The notes beneath the pieces are model-generated. The model was given only the letters and a program-made list of their open reading frames with translations. It was not told where the DNA came from and did no database searches. The translations under genes and the position numbers were made by a program. A stretch of DNA of 64,000 nucleotides from Flavobacterium amniphilum (GTDB taxonomy: Bacteria; Bacteroidota; Bacteroidia; Flavobacteriales; Flavobacteriaceae), in NCBI RefSeq assembly GCF_023634845.1, contig NZ_JAMLJL010000010.1, forward strand, positions 122,477-186,476. Reading direction: 5' to 3'. The first letter of the stretch is position 1. Each line of letters starts with the position of its first letter. Of the stretch, positions 21,511-30,736 are shown one piece after another.

Positions 21511-22776
21511 CTAATTTTCGGCTATATCTTTTTCAATATTTAAATTTCTGAACTGAGGTGATTTAACTCCCATTACGAGTACTACAACAATGGTCATGAT
21601 GCCTCCGAAAACTACGGCCGGAACCACTCCCATCAAGCGTGAAGTCAGTCCGCTTTCAAAGGCGCCAAGTTCATTGGAAGAGCCTACAAATATGGAGTTT
21701 ACGGAAGAAACCCTTCCACGCATATTGTCCGGTGTATAGAGTTGCAGGACGGTTTGTCTGATTACGACCGAAATACCGTCAGTCACACCACTGAAAAATA
21801 AAGCAACAACCGATATCCAGAAGTTTTTTGATATTCCAAAGATGATAATACAAACCCCGAATAAAAATACAGCCGTCAGCAATTTTTTTCCGGCATCCCT
21901 GTTCAGTGGCATATGAGTGGCAATCAGCATGGTGATTAATCCTCCTACAGCCGGAGCGGCACGCAGTATACCAAAACCTTCAGAGCCTACTTTTAAGATA
22001 TCCTGTGCGAATACTGGAATAAGTGCTACTGCACCTCCGAAAAGTACGGCAAACATGTCAAGGGAAATTGAATTCAATATGGTTTTATTTTGGAAAACAA
22101 AGGTTATTCCTTCCTTGAGGCTGTTAAGGAAAGGTTCTCCTCGCTTCGGGTTTAAAATTGGTTTTGATTCAATTTGTAAAAGTGCAATTATTCCCAGAAT
22201 GATGCAGGAAACAACAATTATCATAGAATAATATACACCGATAAAACCAATTGAAAATCCTGCGAATGCGGGTCCGAACACAGCTGCTATTTGCCAGGTT
22301 GAACTGCTCCATGCGGCAGCATTCGGTTTCTCTTTGTTTGGAACGATTAATCCCAAAAGGCTGAATACAGAAGGAATGATGAAAGCCCTTGCCACACCGC
22401 CCAAAAAAACCAATCCGTAAATGGAGTAAAGGATGAAATTCTTTGAAAGTATTTCTGTTATTTCAGGTTTTGTGACCAGGCACATTAAAATACTGATTAT
22501 TGCCAATGCCGAAAAACCTTTGACCAGCATACCTTTTTTTTCATTCTGATCAACGATATGTCCGGCAAATAAAGCAAATGCTATTGCAGGAATAACTTCA
22601 GCCAGACCTATTAATCCTAATGACCATGGATCTTTTGTTAATCGGTATACTTCCCACTCTATCAGGACAAACTGCATAGACCAGGCTAATACAATACCTA
22701 AACGCATGAAAAGGAACCATTTGAATTCTTTAATTTTTAAAGATGAAAACGGATCTTTTTTGTCTTCTTTTTTCAC
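21511..22776 (-). CDS. MFS transporter (EntS/MFS_3-like)
   Basis: A 421-residue inner-membrane protein with about 12 hydrophobic segments and family landmarks including a short loop AGHIVDQNEKKGMLV after the second helix, AFIIPSVFSLLGLIVP in the fourth helix region and RGRVSSVNSIFVGSSNELGAFESG in the C-terminal half. This pattern fits the EntS/MFS_3 branch, which generally exports small molecules; the substrate cannot be read from the sequence. It starts 19 bases after recJ on the same strand, so it is probably the last gene of a five-gene operon with recJ, the HopJ-like gene, rsmI and the Glu-rich gene. Confidence 0.85.
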   Translation of the reverse strand: MKKEDKKDPFSSLKIKEFKWFLFMRLGIVLAWSMQFVLIEWEVYRLTKDPWSLGLIGLAEVIPAIAFALFAGHIVDQNEKKGMLVKGFSALAIISILMCLVTKPEITEILSKNFILYSIYGLVFLGGVARAFIIPSVFSLLGLIVPNKEKPNAAAWSSSTWQIAAVFGPAFAGFSIGFIGVYYSMIIVVSCIILGIIALLQIESKPILNPKRGEPFLNSLKEGITFVFQNKTILNSISLDMFAVLFGGAVALIPVFAQDILKVGSEGFGILRAAPAVGGLITMLIATHMPLNRDAGKKLLTAVFLFGVCIIIFGISKNFWISVVALFFSGVTDGISVVIRQTVLQLYTPDNMRGRVSSVNSIFVGSSNELGAFESGLTSRLMGVVPAVVFGGIMTIVVVLVMGVKSPQFRNLNIEKDIAEN

Positions 22777-22795
22777 TTTAATGAAGTTTTATAAT

Positions 22796-24484
22796 TTATT
22801 TTATATCTCTTAAACGAAGTTGGATGGAAGTGTTGCCGTTCCATTCGTTTTCTTCAATGCTGTATACGGCATCGAATTTTCTGTGCCCTTCGGTTGCAGT
22901 TTTCTTTTTGGCCAATCCAAAACCAATTGCGCCAAACCCATTGCTGTTTTCCTGTTTTACATACAAACGCAAATGTTCTTCTTCCTTACCGATGGATTTT
23001 CCATATCCGGTATCGTTAAGTCCTTTGGTTATAAAAACCGGACTCATGTTCTCAGGGCCGTGGGGTTCAAATTGCTTTAGTATGCGTATTAATTTTTCAT
23101 CAATCTGATCCAAATCAATTTCCATATCTATCGAAATTTCAGGTGTCAGTAAATCGGGATGGATGGTTTGTTGGACAATTTCTTCGAATCTATCTTTAAA
23201 AGCCAGGTAGTTTTCTTCTTTAAGTGTCATTCCGGCAGCATACATATGTCCGCCGAATTGCTCAAGGAATTCAGAACTTGCCTCTAATGCGTTGTAAATG
23301 TCGAAATCTTTTACTGATCGGGCGGAAGCAGCTAATTTATCGCCACTTTTGGTGAAAACAATTGTAGGACGGTAATGGGTTTCAATCAATCGTGAAGCTA
23401 CTATCCCGATAACACCCTTATGCCAGTCTTCCTGATATACGACAGTTGTAAATTTGTCATTTTCATCATTGGTTTGTATTTGGAGTAAAGCTTCCTGTGT
23501 GATTTGTTTGTCTAAATCTTTGCGGTCAACATTAAAACTTTCAATTTGGGCGGCAAATGTAGAAGCTTGCTCCAAATCAAACTCGGTTAGTAATTCAACT
23601 GCATAATTTCCGTGTTTGATGCGTCCGGCTGCATTGATTCTGGGTGCAATGATGAAAACAACATCCGTAATGGATAATTTCTGCTTCTTTACATTTTGAA
23701 TCAAGGCTTTAATTCCTGGTCTGGGATTACTGTTAATTACATCTAACCCGAATTTAGCTAATATGCGGTTTTCGCCGGTAATTGGTACTATATCGGCAGC
23801 AATAGCAGTGGCAACTAAATCCAGATAAGGTGTTAAATCTTCAATTGTCTGATTTTGTTTTTGTGCTAAAGCCTGTATCAGTTTGAATCCAACTCCGCAA
23901 CCACATAATTCTTTATAAGGATAATTACAGTCTTCCTGTTTTGGGTCTAAAACAGCTACGGCGTCCGGTATTTCATTTCCCGGGCGGTGGTGGTCACATA
24001 TAATAAAGTCAATGTTTTTTTCTTTAGCATAATTAATATGCTCAATAGATTTGATTCCGCAATCCAAAGCGATGATCAAGGAAAAACCGTTGTCATCGGC
24101 AAAATCGATTCCCTTATAGGATATGCCATATCCTTCATCATAACGGTCAGGAATATAAGTAGCGATATTCTGGGTGATGGTTTTTAAATAGGATGACATT
24201 AGGGAAACTGAAGTTGTACCATCTACGTCATAATCGCCAAAAACCAATATGTTTTCCTGATTTTGGAAAGCAGTTTCAATTCTTTTGACTGCTTTATCCA
24301 TGTCTTTCATGAGATAAGGGTCGTGTAGGTCCTCCAGATTTGGGCGGAAAAATTGACGCGCTTCTTCATAGGTATTGATTCCTCTTTGTATCAATAAAGA
24401 AGCAATAATTTCATCGATTTGTAAGGCGTTTTGTAAGGCTTGTAATTTTTGTTTTTCGGGCTTTGATTTGGTTGTCCAACGCAT
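22796..24484 (-). CDS. recJ: Single-stranded-DNA-specific exonuclease RecJ
   Basis: A 562-residue DHH-family 5'-3' ssDNA exonuclease acting in recombinational and mismatch repair. The DHH phosphoesterase motifs are visible: DYDVDG at residues 84-89, DCG at ~141-143 and DHHRPG at 164-169. A DHHA1 motif follows in the C-terminal half (the QFGGHMYAAGMTL block) and then an OB-like C-terminal domain. Length matches the family. It lies 22 bases downstream of the HopJ-family gene and 19 bases upstream of the MFS gene, all on the minus strand. Confidence 0.95.
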   Translation of the reverse strand: MRWTTKSKPEKQKLQALQNALQIDEIIASLLIQRGINTYEEARQFFRPNLEDLHDPYLMKDMDKAVKRIETAFQNQENILVFGDYDVDGTTSVSLMSSYLKTITQNIATYIPDRYDEGYGISYKGIDFADDNGFSLIIALDCGIKSIEHINYAKEKNIDFIICDHHRPGNEIPDAVAVLDPKQEDCNYPYKELCGCGVGFKLIQALAQKQNQTIEDLTPYLDLVATAIAADIVPITGENRILAKFGLDVINSNPRPGIKALIQNVKKQKLSITDVVFIIAPRINAAGRIKHGNYAVELLTEFDLEQASTFAAQIESFNVDRKDLDKQITQEALLQIQTNDENDKFTTVVYQEDWHKGVIGIVASRLIETHYRPTIVFTKSGDKLAASARSVKDFDIYNALEASSEFLEQFGGHMYAAGMTLKEENYLAFKDRFEEIVQQTIHPDLLTPEISIDMEIDLDQIDEKLIRILKQFEPHGPENMSPVFITKGLNDTGYGKSIGKEEEHLRLYVKQENSNGFGAIGFGLAKKKTATEGHRKFDAVYSIEENEWNGNTSIQLRLRDIK

Positions 24485-24506
24485 TTATATTGGGTTTCAG
24501 GTTTGG

Positions 24507-24863
24507 TTATTTGGTTTTGGGGCTTAACGGATTTCCTTCAAAATGAATTCTTTCCCAACCGAATTGCATAAAATTACGGATGTTTTGATGGTCGTTACCA
24601 ATTGGATTTTCAAGTACGTCTTTAAAATAATAATCACCAAAAAGTCCGAGTGTTTCCTTTTCGCTTAACTGATTCATTTGGGCAAAACTGAAAATCTTAC
24701 AGGATCCGTTGTTTTCACCTGCATTGTTGGTGTGATTTCCGTTTTTGAAAGTCGTTTGGGTGAAGTCGTAATGTTCGTCTATCACCGTGATGGTTTCATG
24801 AAAGCTGACCGAAGTCGGATCTTGCTTCACTTTGTCTAAAAAATGGGCTAAACTATTCATCAT
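24507..24863 (-). CDS. HopJ type III effector family protein (housekeeping homologue)
   Basis: A 118-residue soluble protein matching the small HopJ family: FLDKVKQDPTSVSFHETI, TxFxNGxxxNxAGxNxGSCKIF and LFGDYYFKDVLxNPxGxDHxNIRNFMxxGW. The family was named for a Pseudomonas effector, but it is widespread in free-living bacteria without type III secretion, so effector function should not be assumed here. The biochemical role is unknown. Its start (ATGATG) overlaps the rsmI stop by 11 (or 8) bases, indicating translational coupling. Confidence 0.85.
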   Translation of the reverse strand: MMNSLAHFLDKVKQDPTSVSFHETITVIDEHYDFTQTTFKNGNHTNNAGENNGSCKIFSFAQMNQLSEKETLGLFGDYYFKDVLENPIGNDHQNIRNFMQFGWERIHFEGNPLSPKTK

Positions 24864-25554
24864 CTTTTCTTTTTTCTTTCGTAATTGTTTTTCCGGCTAC
24901 GCATACCACAATTTCACCTTTCGGAGGTTTGGCTTCAAAGTGTTTTAGTACTTCTGTCGCAGTCCCTCTGACAGTTTCTTCGTGCAGTTTTGATAATTCC
25001 CTTGAAACAGAAACCTGTCTGTCAGCTCCGAAATACTGAACAAATTCAGCTAAGGTTTTTACCAGTTTATGTGGTGAAACGTATAAAATCATGGTTCTTG
25101 TCTCTTCGGCCAGAGCCAGATATCGGGTTTGGCGTCCTTTTTTATCCGGAAGGAATCCTTCAAAAATAAAACGATCATTCGGTAATCCACTGTTGACCAA
25201 TGCCGGTACAAAAGCAGTGGCACCTGGTAAGCATTCAACTTCAATCCCGTTTTCAACACAGGCACGTGTCAGTAAAAACCCGGGATCAGAAATTGCCGGA
25301 GTTCCTGCGTCACTGATTAAGGCTATGTTTTCACCGCTTTGAATCCGTTTAATGATGTTTTCCACAGTTTTGTGCTCGTTGTGCATATGATGGCTTTGCA
25401 TGTGCGTGGCTATTTCAAAATGCTTGAGCAGTTTTCCGCTGTTTCGGGTATCTTCGGCAAGGATTAAGTCAACTTCTTTAAGAACTTTGATGGCTCTGAA
25501 AGTCATGTCTTCCAAATTGCCGATTGGAGTTGGGACTAAGTATAATTTTGACAT
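24853..25554 (-). CDS. rsmI: 16S rRNA (cytidine1402-2'-O)-methyltransferase RsmI
   Basis: A 233-residue SAM-dependent tetrapyrrole-methylase-fold enzyme that 2'-O-methylates C1402 of 16S rRNA. The hallmark runs are LYLVPTPIGNLEDMTFRAI at the N-terminus, DLILAEDTRNSGKLLKHF, ALISDAGTPAISDPGFLL and CLPGATAFVPALVNSGLP. The length is typical of short-form RsmI in this phylum. The start abuts the stop of the Glu-rich gene upstream (0-base gap) and its 3' end overlaps the HopJ-like gene. Confidence 0.95.
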   Translation of the reverse strand: MSKLYLVPTPIGNLEDMTFRAIKVLKEVDLILAEDTRNSGKLLKHFEIATHMQSHHMHNEHKTVENIIKRIQSGENIALISDAGTPAISDPGFLLTRACVENGIEVECLPGATAFVPALVNSGLPNDRFIFEGFLPDKKGRQTRYLALAEETRTMILYVSPHKLVKTLAEFVQYFGADRQVSVSRELSKLHEETVRGTATEVLKHFEAKPPKGEIVVCVAGKTITKEKRKDDE

Positions 25555-26577
25555 TTAGGCAAATTTACTTTCTACAAATTCCATAAAGCGTTCCACAAAT
25601 TCATCTTTGCCTTTCCAGTCATTGTAGTCAGGTCTGACCATTTCATCAATGAAATTTTTGGCATCTTCAAAATTATCAAAAGTTGAGATTTGTGAAATAA
25701 CACGGTTTAAATCTACAGTACTTCCGTCAAAAAGATTTTTTTCAAAAGCGATACGGTCGTTCAGGGTAATATTAATTCCCTTGTTCAGTTTGTCGTTTAA
25801 GTTGGCAGCCGGTTTCTTTTCTGCTTTTTCGAAAACAGGTTCCCCTATACCGGCGAAAATATCGATTTCCTCTTTCTTCGGTTCTTCTTTTTTTGTATCC
25901 TCTTTCTGTGTTTCTACTTTCTTGGTTTCCGCTACTTTTTCTTCGATTATTTTAGAGATTTCCTTTGGAGTCTTGTTGTTGTCCACGCGTTCAAAAACAG
26001 GTTCCGGTTGTAAATTGCTTAAAATATCTTCGAACAGGAATTTATGTTTTTCCTCCTTAGGGCTTTCATTTTCAATAGATTTTTCAAGAACTGGCTCTTC
26101 TTCTGTTGTAATTTCAGGTTCTTCAACAATTATTACTTCCTCTTCAATTGATTCTTCCTGAATTTCTTCAATGATTGGTTCACTTTCAGTTTCGGGTAAG
26201 TCTTCTTTTATTTCTTCGGTAGGAGTTTCGGTAAATACAGGTGATCTTTCTTCTGTTTCTTGTGTAATTGGTTCAGAATTAGCAGAAGTCTTCTCTTCTT
26301 TTACTTCTTCCTTAATTTCAACAGTGTCATCTTCTTTTAATTCGGCCACAACTATTTTTTCGTCAAAATCAAAAGCTCTTTCCAGTTTTTCTTCAATTTC
26401 ACGGATGCCAATGGTAGGTTTTACTCCGTCGAAATTTTCTTCAACAAACAGCAATACCGAAAGTTTCTCATATAACTTTTGCGTTTCATGGTGTAATTCA
26501 CGAACATCTTCCTTGTTTTTAAGTTTTAAAATACGGTGTGCAATGCTAATTAATTCGGCTTCAAGTTTCTTTTTCAT
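25555..26577 (-). CDS. Conserved Glu-rich hypothetical protein
   Basis: A 340-residue protein that I do not assign to a named family. Residues 1-70 are helical (IAHRILKLKNKEDVRELHHE) and residues ~85-190 are an extremely acidic Glu/Ile/Pro/Thr low-complexity stretch. A Lys/Glu tract follows, and the C-terminal ~85 residues are ordered-looking (LNDRIAFEKNLFDGSTVDLNR, then FVERFMEFVESKF). No signal peptide or membrane segment is seen. It is the first gene of the rsmI-HopJ-recJ-MFS operon and directly abuts rsmI. Folded ends joined by an acidic linker suggest a scaffold or adaptor; this is inference. Confidence 0.7.
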   Translation of the reverse strand: MKKKLEAELISIAHRILKLKNKEDVRELHHETQKLYEKLSVLLFVEENFDGVKPTIGIREIEEKLERAFDFDEKIVVAELKEDDTVEIKEEVKEEKTSANSEPITQETEERSPVFTETPTEEIKEDLPETESEPIIEEIQEESIEEEVIIVEEPEITTEEEPVLEKSIENESPKEEKHKFLFEDILSNLQPEPVFERVDNNKTPKEISKIIEEKVAETKKVETQKEDTKKEEPKKEEIDIFAGIGEPVFEKAEKKPAANLNDKLNKGINITLNDRIAFEKNLFDGSTVDLNRVISQISTFDNFEDAKNFIDEMVRPDYNDWKGKDEFVERFMEFVESKFA

Positions 26578-26669
26578 TGGTTTTTCTGTTATGTTTTATT
26601 GAAGAGTGTTAAATGGTTATTTTTTTGATAACTTTCTCGAATAAGCTATTTATAGCGTCAGTTTTTTGA

Positions 26670-26677
26670 TATTTTTG
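26670..26677 (+). promoter_or_regulatory. Possible -7 element for tdk-murF/alr
   Basis: TATTTTTG matches TAnnTTTG and lies 53 bases before the tdk ATG, in the divergent spacer with the Glu-rich gene. No convincing -33 TTTG is seen at the usual distance. Confidence 0.35.
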
Positions 26678-26730
26678 TTGTGTTACAAAGTAATAAAAAC
26701 TATTCATTTTTATCGTTATAAAAATAAAAA

Positions 26731-27372
26731 ATGTTTCTTGAAAATACAGTAAATCATAAAGAACAGTTTGGATGGATTGAAGTAATCTGCGGTTCAATGT
26801 TTTCGGGTAAAACCGAAGAGTTGATACGCAGGCTGAAACGTGCCCAGTTTGCCAAACAGAAAGTAGAAATATTCAAACCTTCGATAGATACCCGTTACGA
26901 TGATGAAATGGTCGTTTCCCATAACAAAAACGAGATTCGTTCGACGCCTGTTCCAGCTGCAGCTAATATTCGTATCTTAGCGCAAGGCTGTGACGTGGTC
27001 GGGATTGATGAGGCACAGTTTTTTGATGATGAAATTGTCGCTGTCTGCAACGATTTGGCCAACACCGGTATCCGGGTTATTGTGGCTGGATTGGACATGG
27101 ATTTCAAAGGAAACCCTTTTGGTCCGATGCCTGCTTTGATGGCTACGGCTGAATATGTGACTAAAGTACACGCAGTATGCACCCGAACGGGAAATTTAGC
27201 ACATTACAGTTTCCGTAAAGCGGCCAGTGACAGTCTGGTGCTTCTGGGTGAAACCGAAGAGTATGAGCCGTTAAGCCGTGCTGCCTATTTTAATGCGATG
27301 CGTAATAATATAGAAGTGGTTGACGAAGAGATAGTTAACCGGAAAGAAGAAGAAAACGAAAAAGATCAATAA
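26731..27372 (+). CDS. tdk: Thymidine kinase (type II)
   Basis: A 213-residue cytoplasmic salvage enzyme that phosphorylates thymidine to dTMP. The P-loop GSMFSGKT is at residues 21-28, the DEAQ Walker-B-like motif at 93-96 and [12 protein letters not shown] follows in the middle. The zinc-ribbon/lasso region reads [12 protein letters not shown], with one Cys where many type II kinases have CxxC, so zinc binding may be reduced or lost. The start is taken as the first ATG; an internal Met before GSMFSGKT would remove nothing essential. The stop TAA overlaps the ATG of murF-alr by one base, showing tight coupling. Confidence 0.93.
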   Translation: MFLENTVNHKEQFGWIEVICGSMFSGKTEELIRRLKRAQFAKQKVEIFKPSIDTRYDDEMVVSHNKNEIRSTPVPAAANIRILAQGCDVVGIDEAQFFDDEIVAVCNDLANTGIRVIVAGLDMDFKGNPFGPMPALMATAEYVTKVHAVCTRTGNLAHYSFRKAASDSLVLLGETEEYEPLSRAAYFNAMRNNIEVVDEEIVNRKEEENEKDQ

Positions 27373-29816
27373 TGGGTGTTATAATTAAGGACATTATTCA
27401 AAGTATACAAGCCGAAACTAATTTTGAAAAAGTTTCTGATCTTATAGACAATGTTTCGATAGACAGCCGTTCCCTTCAAAACAATAATAAAACCTTATTT
27501 TTTGCCTTAGTCGGGCCACATCACGACGCCCATATTTATATCGAGGATTTAATTACCAAAGGAGTTCATTATTTTGCAGTGAATTATATTCCCGAAGGAT
27601 TAAACTCACGCGCAAATTTTCTGATTGTTCCTAATACTTTACAGGCGTTACAGGATTTTGCAGCCTACTATCGCAGTTTGTTTCATTTTCCAATTATCGG
27701 AATCACGGGAAGTAACGGAAAAACCATTGTAAAAGAATGGCTTAATTTTTTACTGGGCCCGGATTATAATATTATCAGAAGTCCGAAGAGTTATAATTCG
27801 CAGGTTGGAGTACCGTTGTCTGTTATTGGGATTAATACCTATCATAATTTCGGAATTTTTGAAGCAGGAATTTCGACTGTGGGAGAGATGGTGCATTTGC
27901 AGAAAATTATCAAACCTACGATTGGAATTCTGACTAATATTGGGTCTGCACATGATGAAGGATTTGCTGATCTTTCGCAAAAAATAAAAGAAAAACTGAA
28001 GCTCTTTAAGGATGTTGAGGTTTTAATACTGAATAAAAATAAAACAATTGAAGCTTTTATTAAGTCTGATACCAAAATCTTTACCTGGAGTACACAGGAC
28101 AAAACGGCCGATGTTTTTATTCAGAAAAAAGTAATAGATGATCATTCGGAGTTGAGCATTACCTGTAAGGGATTGTGTTTTAAAATTTCGATTCCTTTCA
28201 CGGATGAAGCATCAATCGAAAACAGCATGCATTGTATTTTAACCATGCTTTACCTGAAATACTCGGTTGAAACAATAGAAGAACGTGTAAAAGAATTGTT
28301 TCCGGTGGAAATGCGTCTGAAGGTTAAAAACGGAATCAACAACTGCACATTGATTGATGATAGTTACAGTTCCGATTTTCAATCCTTAAAAATAGCTTTG
28401 GATTTCCTGGAAAGTCAGAAACAGCATAAAAAGAGAACTCTTATTTTATCAGATATTTTTCAATCGGGTTTAACCGAAGAAGAGTTGTATTCCAGAGTTT
28501 CGCATTTAATTGTTTCACATAAAATCAACCGTGTTTTCTGTATTGGGGAAACGGTTTCAAAGTTTAAAAATAAATTCCTGAATGCTATTTCGTTTCTGAC
28601 TACCGAAGATTTTATCAAAGCTTTTGAAAATCTTCATTTTATAAATGAAACGGTTTTGATTAAAGGTTCGCGCCAATTTGAGTTTGAGAACATTGTGTCG
28701 CTTCTGGAAGAGAAAACACATGAAACGGTTTTGGATATCAATCTGAACGCGATTAGTCATAATCTGAATTATTTTAAATCAAAGCTTCATCCGAAAACCA
28801 AACTGATGATCATGGTGAAGGCATTTGGTTATGGGAGTGGAAGTTATGAAATTGCGAAACTTTTGGCACATCATAAAGTTGATTATTTAGGTGTGGCTTT
28901 CGCTGATGAAGGTATCGAATTACGGAAAGCGGGTATCGAATTGCCTATTTTGGTCATGAATCCTGAAATGACCAGTTTTCATTCGATTATCCAATACAAT
29001 TTAGAACCCGAAATTTACAATATCAGAGGATTGAAGGCATTCCTTAAAATTGCTGATGAAAAACATTTGCAAGATTATCCGGTCCATATCAAAATCAATA
29101 CAGGAATGAACCGGTTAGGTTTTGATACTGAAATATTGCCCGAATTGATTTCTGTTCTTAAGCAAACTAAACGAATTGATATTAAGAGTATTATGTCACA
29201 TCTCGCATCCAGCGATGTGCCTGGTCACAGAGATTTTACGTTGCAACAGATAGCAGATTTTGAGAGAGATTCGACGACACTCATGAGTGAATTGAATATC
29301 AAGCCAATCCGTCATATTTGTAATACATCGGGAATTAGTAATTACCCTCAGGCTCAATTTGATATGGTTCGTTTGGGTATTGGTTTATATGGTGTGTCAA
29401 ACGAAGAAGACGAACAGTTGAAATTGGAAAATGTTGGCACACTGAAATCGGTTATTTCGCAGATAAGAGTTATAGAAGCAGGTGAAAGTGTGGGATATGT
29501 ACGCCGTTTTATGGCTGATAGCACGACTAAAGTCGCTACAATACCAATTGGTTATGCAGACGGGATTTCCAGACTTTGGGGTAATGGAGTCGGATATGTG
29601 ACAATAAACGGAAAAAGAGCTCCTATTATTGGCAGTATTTGTATGGATATGTTAATGATAAATGTTACGGGAATTAATTGTGTTGAAGGAAGTGAAGTGG
29701 TTATTTTTGGTAATGATCCTTCGGTGATTGATATAGCCAAAGCAACGAGTACGATTCCGTATGAAATCCTGACAAGTATTTCAGCAAGAGTTAAAAGGGT
29801 TTTCTATAGAGAGTAA
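27372..29816 (+). CDS. alr: Bifunctional MurF / alanine racemase fusion
   Basis: An 814-residue fusion of two peptidoglycan-precursor enzymes. Residues 1-~450 are UDP-N-acetylmuramoyl-tripeptide:D-Ala-D-Ala ligase (MurF), with the ATP loop TGSNGKT at 112-118, GIFEAGIS and LIDDSYSS. Residues ~455-814 are a PLP-dependent alanine racemase with the Schiff-base lysine K483 in MVKAFGYGSG and downstream INTGMNRLGF and IPIGYADG motifs. The fusion is common in Bacteroidota and couples D-Ala production to its use. The MurF half may be catalytically weak in some relatives, as many genomes also carry a stand-alone murF; that cannot be judged from this window. Confidence 0.95.
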   Translation: MGVIIKDIIQSIQAETNFEKVSDLIDNVSIDSRSLQNNNKTLFFALVGPHHDAHIYIEDLITKGVHYFAVNYIPEGLNSRANFLIVPNTLQALQDFAAYYRSLFHFPIIGITGSNGKTIVKEWLNFLLGPDYNIIRSPKSYNSQVGVPLSVIGINTYHNFGIFEAGISTVGEMVHLQKIIKPTIGILTNIGSAHDEGFADLSQKIKEKLKLFKDVEVLILNKNKTIEAFIKSDTKIFTWSTQDKTADVFIQKKVIDDHSELSITCKGLCFKISIPFTDEASIENSMHCILTMLYLKYSVETIEERVKELFPVEMRLKVKNGINNCTLIDDSYSSDFQSLKIALDFLESQKQHKKRTLILSDIFQSGLTEEELYSRVSHLIVSHKINRVFCIGETVSKFKNKFLNAISFLTTEDFIKAFENLHFINETVLIKGSRQFEFENIVSLLEEKTHETVLDINLNAISHNLNYFKSKLHPKTKLMIMVKAFGYGSGSYEIAKLLAHHKVDYLGVAFADEGIELRKAGIELPILVMNPEMTSFHSIIQYNLEPEIYNIRGLKAFLKIADEKHLQDYPVHIKINTGMNRLGFDTEILPELISVLKQTKRIDIKSIMSHLASSDVPGHRDFTLQQIADFERDSTTLMSELNIKPIRHICNTSGISNYPQAQFDMVRLGIGLYGVSNEEDEQLKLENVGTLKSVISQIRVIEAGESVGYVRRFMADSTTKVATIPIGYADGISRLWGNGVGYVTINGKRAPIIGSICMDMLMINVTGINCVEGSEVVIFGNDPSVIDIAKATSTIPYEILTSISARVKRVFYRE

Positions 29817-29890
29817 AAAATGTGTTTTATTGGATAAAATTGTTAAATTAGCTAATCGAGTAAAATTAACTAACCAAAAAACAAGTAAGT

Positions 29891-30298
29891 ATGGGATTTA
29901 TTTCAGAATTTAAGGAGTTTGCCATGAAAGGTAATCTGGTCGACATGGCAATCGGTTTTGTGATGGGAGCTGCGTTTACCAAGTTAACAACGGCTTTTGT
30001 TGAAAAAATGTTCGCACCGGTAGTGGGATTGTTGCTTGGAGGTATTGATTTGGCAGACAAGAAGATTGTTTTGAAAGAAGCAGTTTTGGATGCAGCTGGT
30101 AAAGAAACAGCACCGGCTGTTTCCATTGAATGGGGATTATTCGCTACTGCAGTAATTGACTTTATTATTGTTGCTTTTGTAATGTTCTTAATCATTAAAG
30201 CAATGAACAAAATGAAAAAACCGGAAGTTACGGCTCCGCCTGCAGGTCCGACCCAAGAAGAATTACTGACACAAATTCGAGATTTATTAAAAAAATAA
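29891..30298 (+). CDS. mscL: Large-conductance mechanosensitive channel MscL
   Basis: A 135-residue inner-membrane channel that opens under membrane tension to release solutes during hypo-osmotic shock. The N-terminus (EFKEFAMKGNLVDMAIGFVMG) and first helix with AAFTKLTTAFVEKMFAP are diagnostic, followed by a periplasmic loop, a second hydrophobic helix (IDFIIVAFVMFLIIKAMN) and the cytoplasmic helix TQEELLTQIRDLLKK. Length is typical. A strong hairpin follows the stop. Confidence 0.96.
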   Translation: MGFISEFKEFAMKGNLVDMAIGFVMGAAFTKLTTAFVEKMFAPVVGLLLGGIDLADKKIVLKEAVLDAAGKETAPAVSIEWGLFATAVIDFIIVAFVMFLIIKAMNKMKKPEVTAPPAGPTQEELLTQIRDLLKK

Positions 30299-30311
30299 AC
30301 CTGATATAATG

Positions 30312-30340
30312 AAAAAGGAGGACGTTAAATCCTCCTTTTT
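30312..30340. terminator. Bidirectional terminator downstream of mscL
   Basis: AAAAAGGAGGA / TCCTCCTTTTT is a perfect 11-bp stem with a 7-nt loop and T-runs on both strands, between convergent mscL and the 131-residue membrane-protein gene. Confidence 0.9.
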
Positions 30341-30736
30341 TTATGCTCTGACTTTGAGCCAGTTTTTAACTTTGTCCGGTATTCCTAAAGTGAGTAATAA
30401 GACTAAAGGCAAGCACCAGTTTGCTGATCGTTCTACGAATTCAACAAATTCCTGACCAGAAATCGGCCGACTTAAAGCTGTGGCAAATGCCCATAATACA
30501 GCCCATAAGACTACAATCCTGATTGGAAATATCAAAACAAAGAAAGCAACAATGATATCCAGAACGCCGATATACGGCATCAGGAAAATAGCTTGTTCTT
30601 CACTAAAACCAAAACAGGTTAATAATGGTATCCATTTCGGGTTTATGCCCAAAGCGACTATGCCATGACCCAGATAAGTGCCAAAAACACCTATCCGGGC
30701 ACATTTTTCCACAATGTTTATGATATTTTTATTCAC
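30341..30736 (-). CDS. Small polytopic membrane protein (DoxX-like)
   Basis: A 131-residue protein with about four hydrophobic helices (FGTYLGHGIVALGI, PYIGVLDIIVAFFVLIFPI, VVLWAVLWAFATALSRP, WCLPLVLLLTLGI). The layout resembles DoxX/DUF-type small membrane proteins, but no residue is diagnostic. The start is GTG at 30,736, overlapping the stop of the upstream metallophosphoesterase gene by 8 bases; no ATG lies nearby in frame. The overlap argues for coupled translation. Function unknown. Confidence 0.7.
   Translation of the reverse strand: MNKNIINIVEKCARIGVFGTYLGHGIVALGINPKWIPLLTCFGFSEEQAIFLMPYIGVLDIIVAFFVLIFPIRIVVLWAVLWAFATALSRPISGQEFVEFVERSANWCLPLVLLLTLGIPDKVKNWLKVRA

Noticed and set aside
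24507..24863. Type III secretion effector
   Set aside because: The HopJ family name is historical; the gene is embedded in a housekeeping operon and no type III genes are seen.
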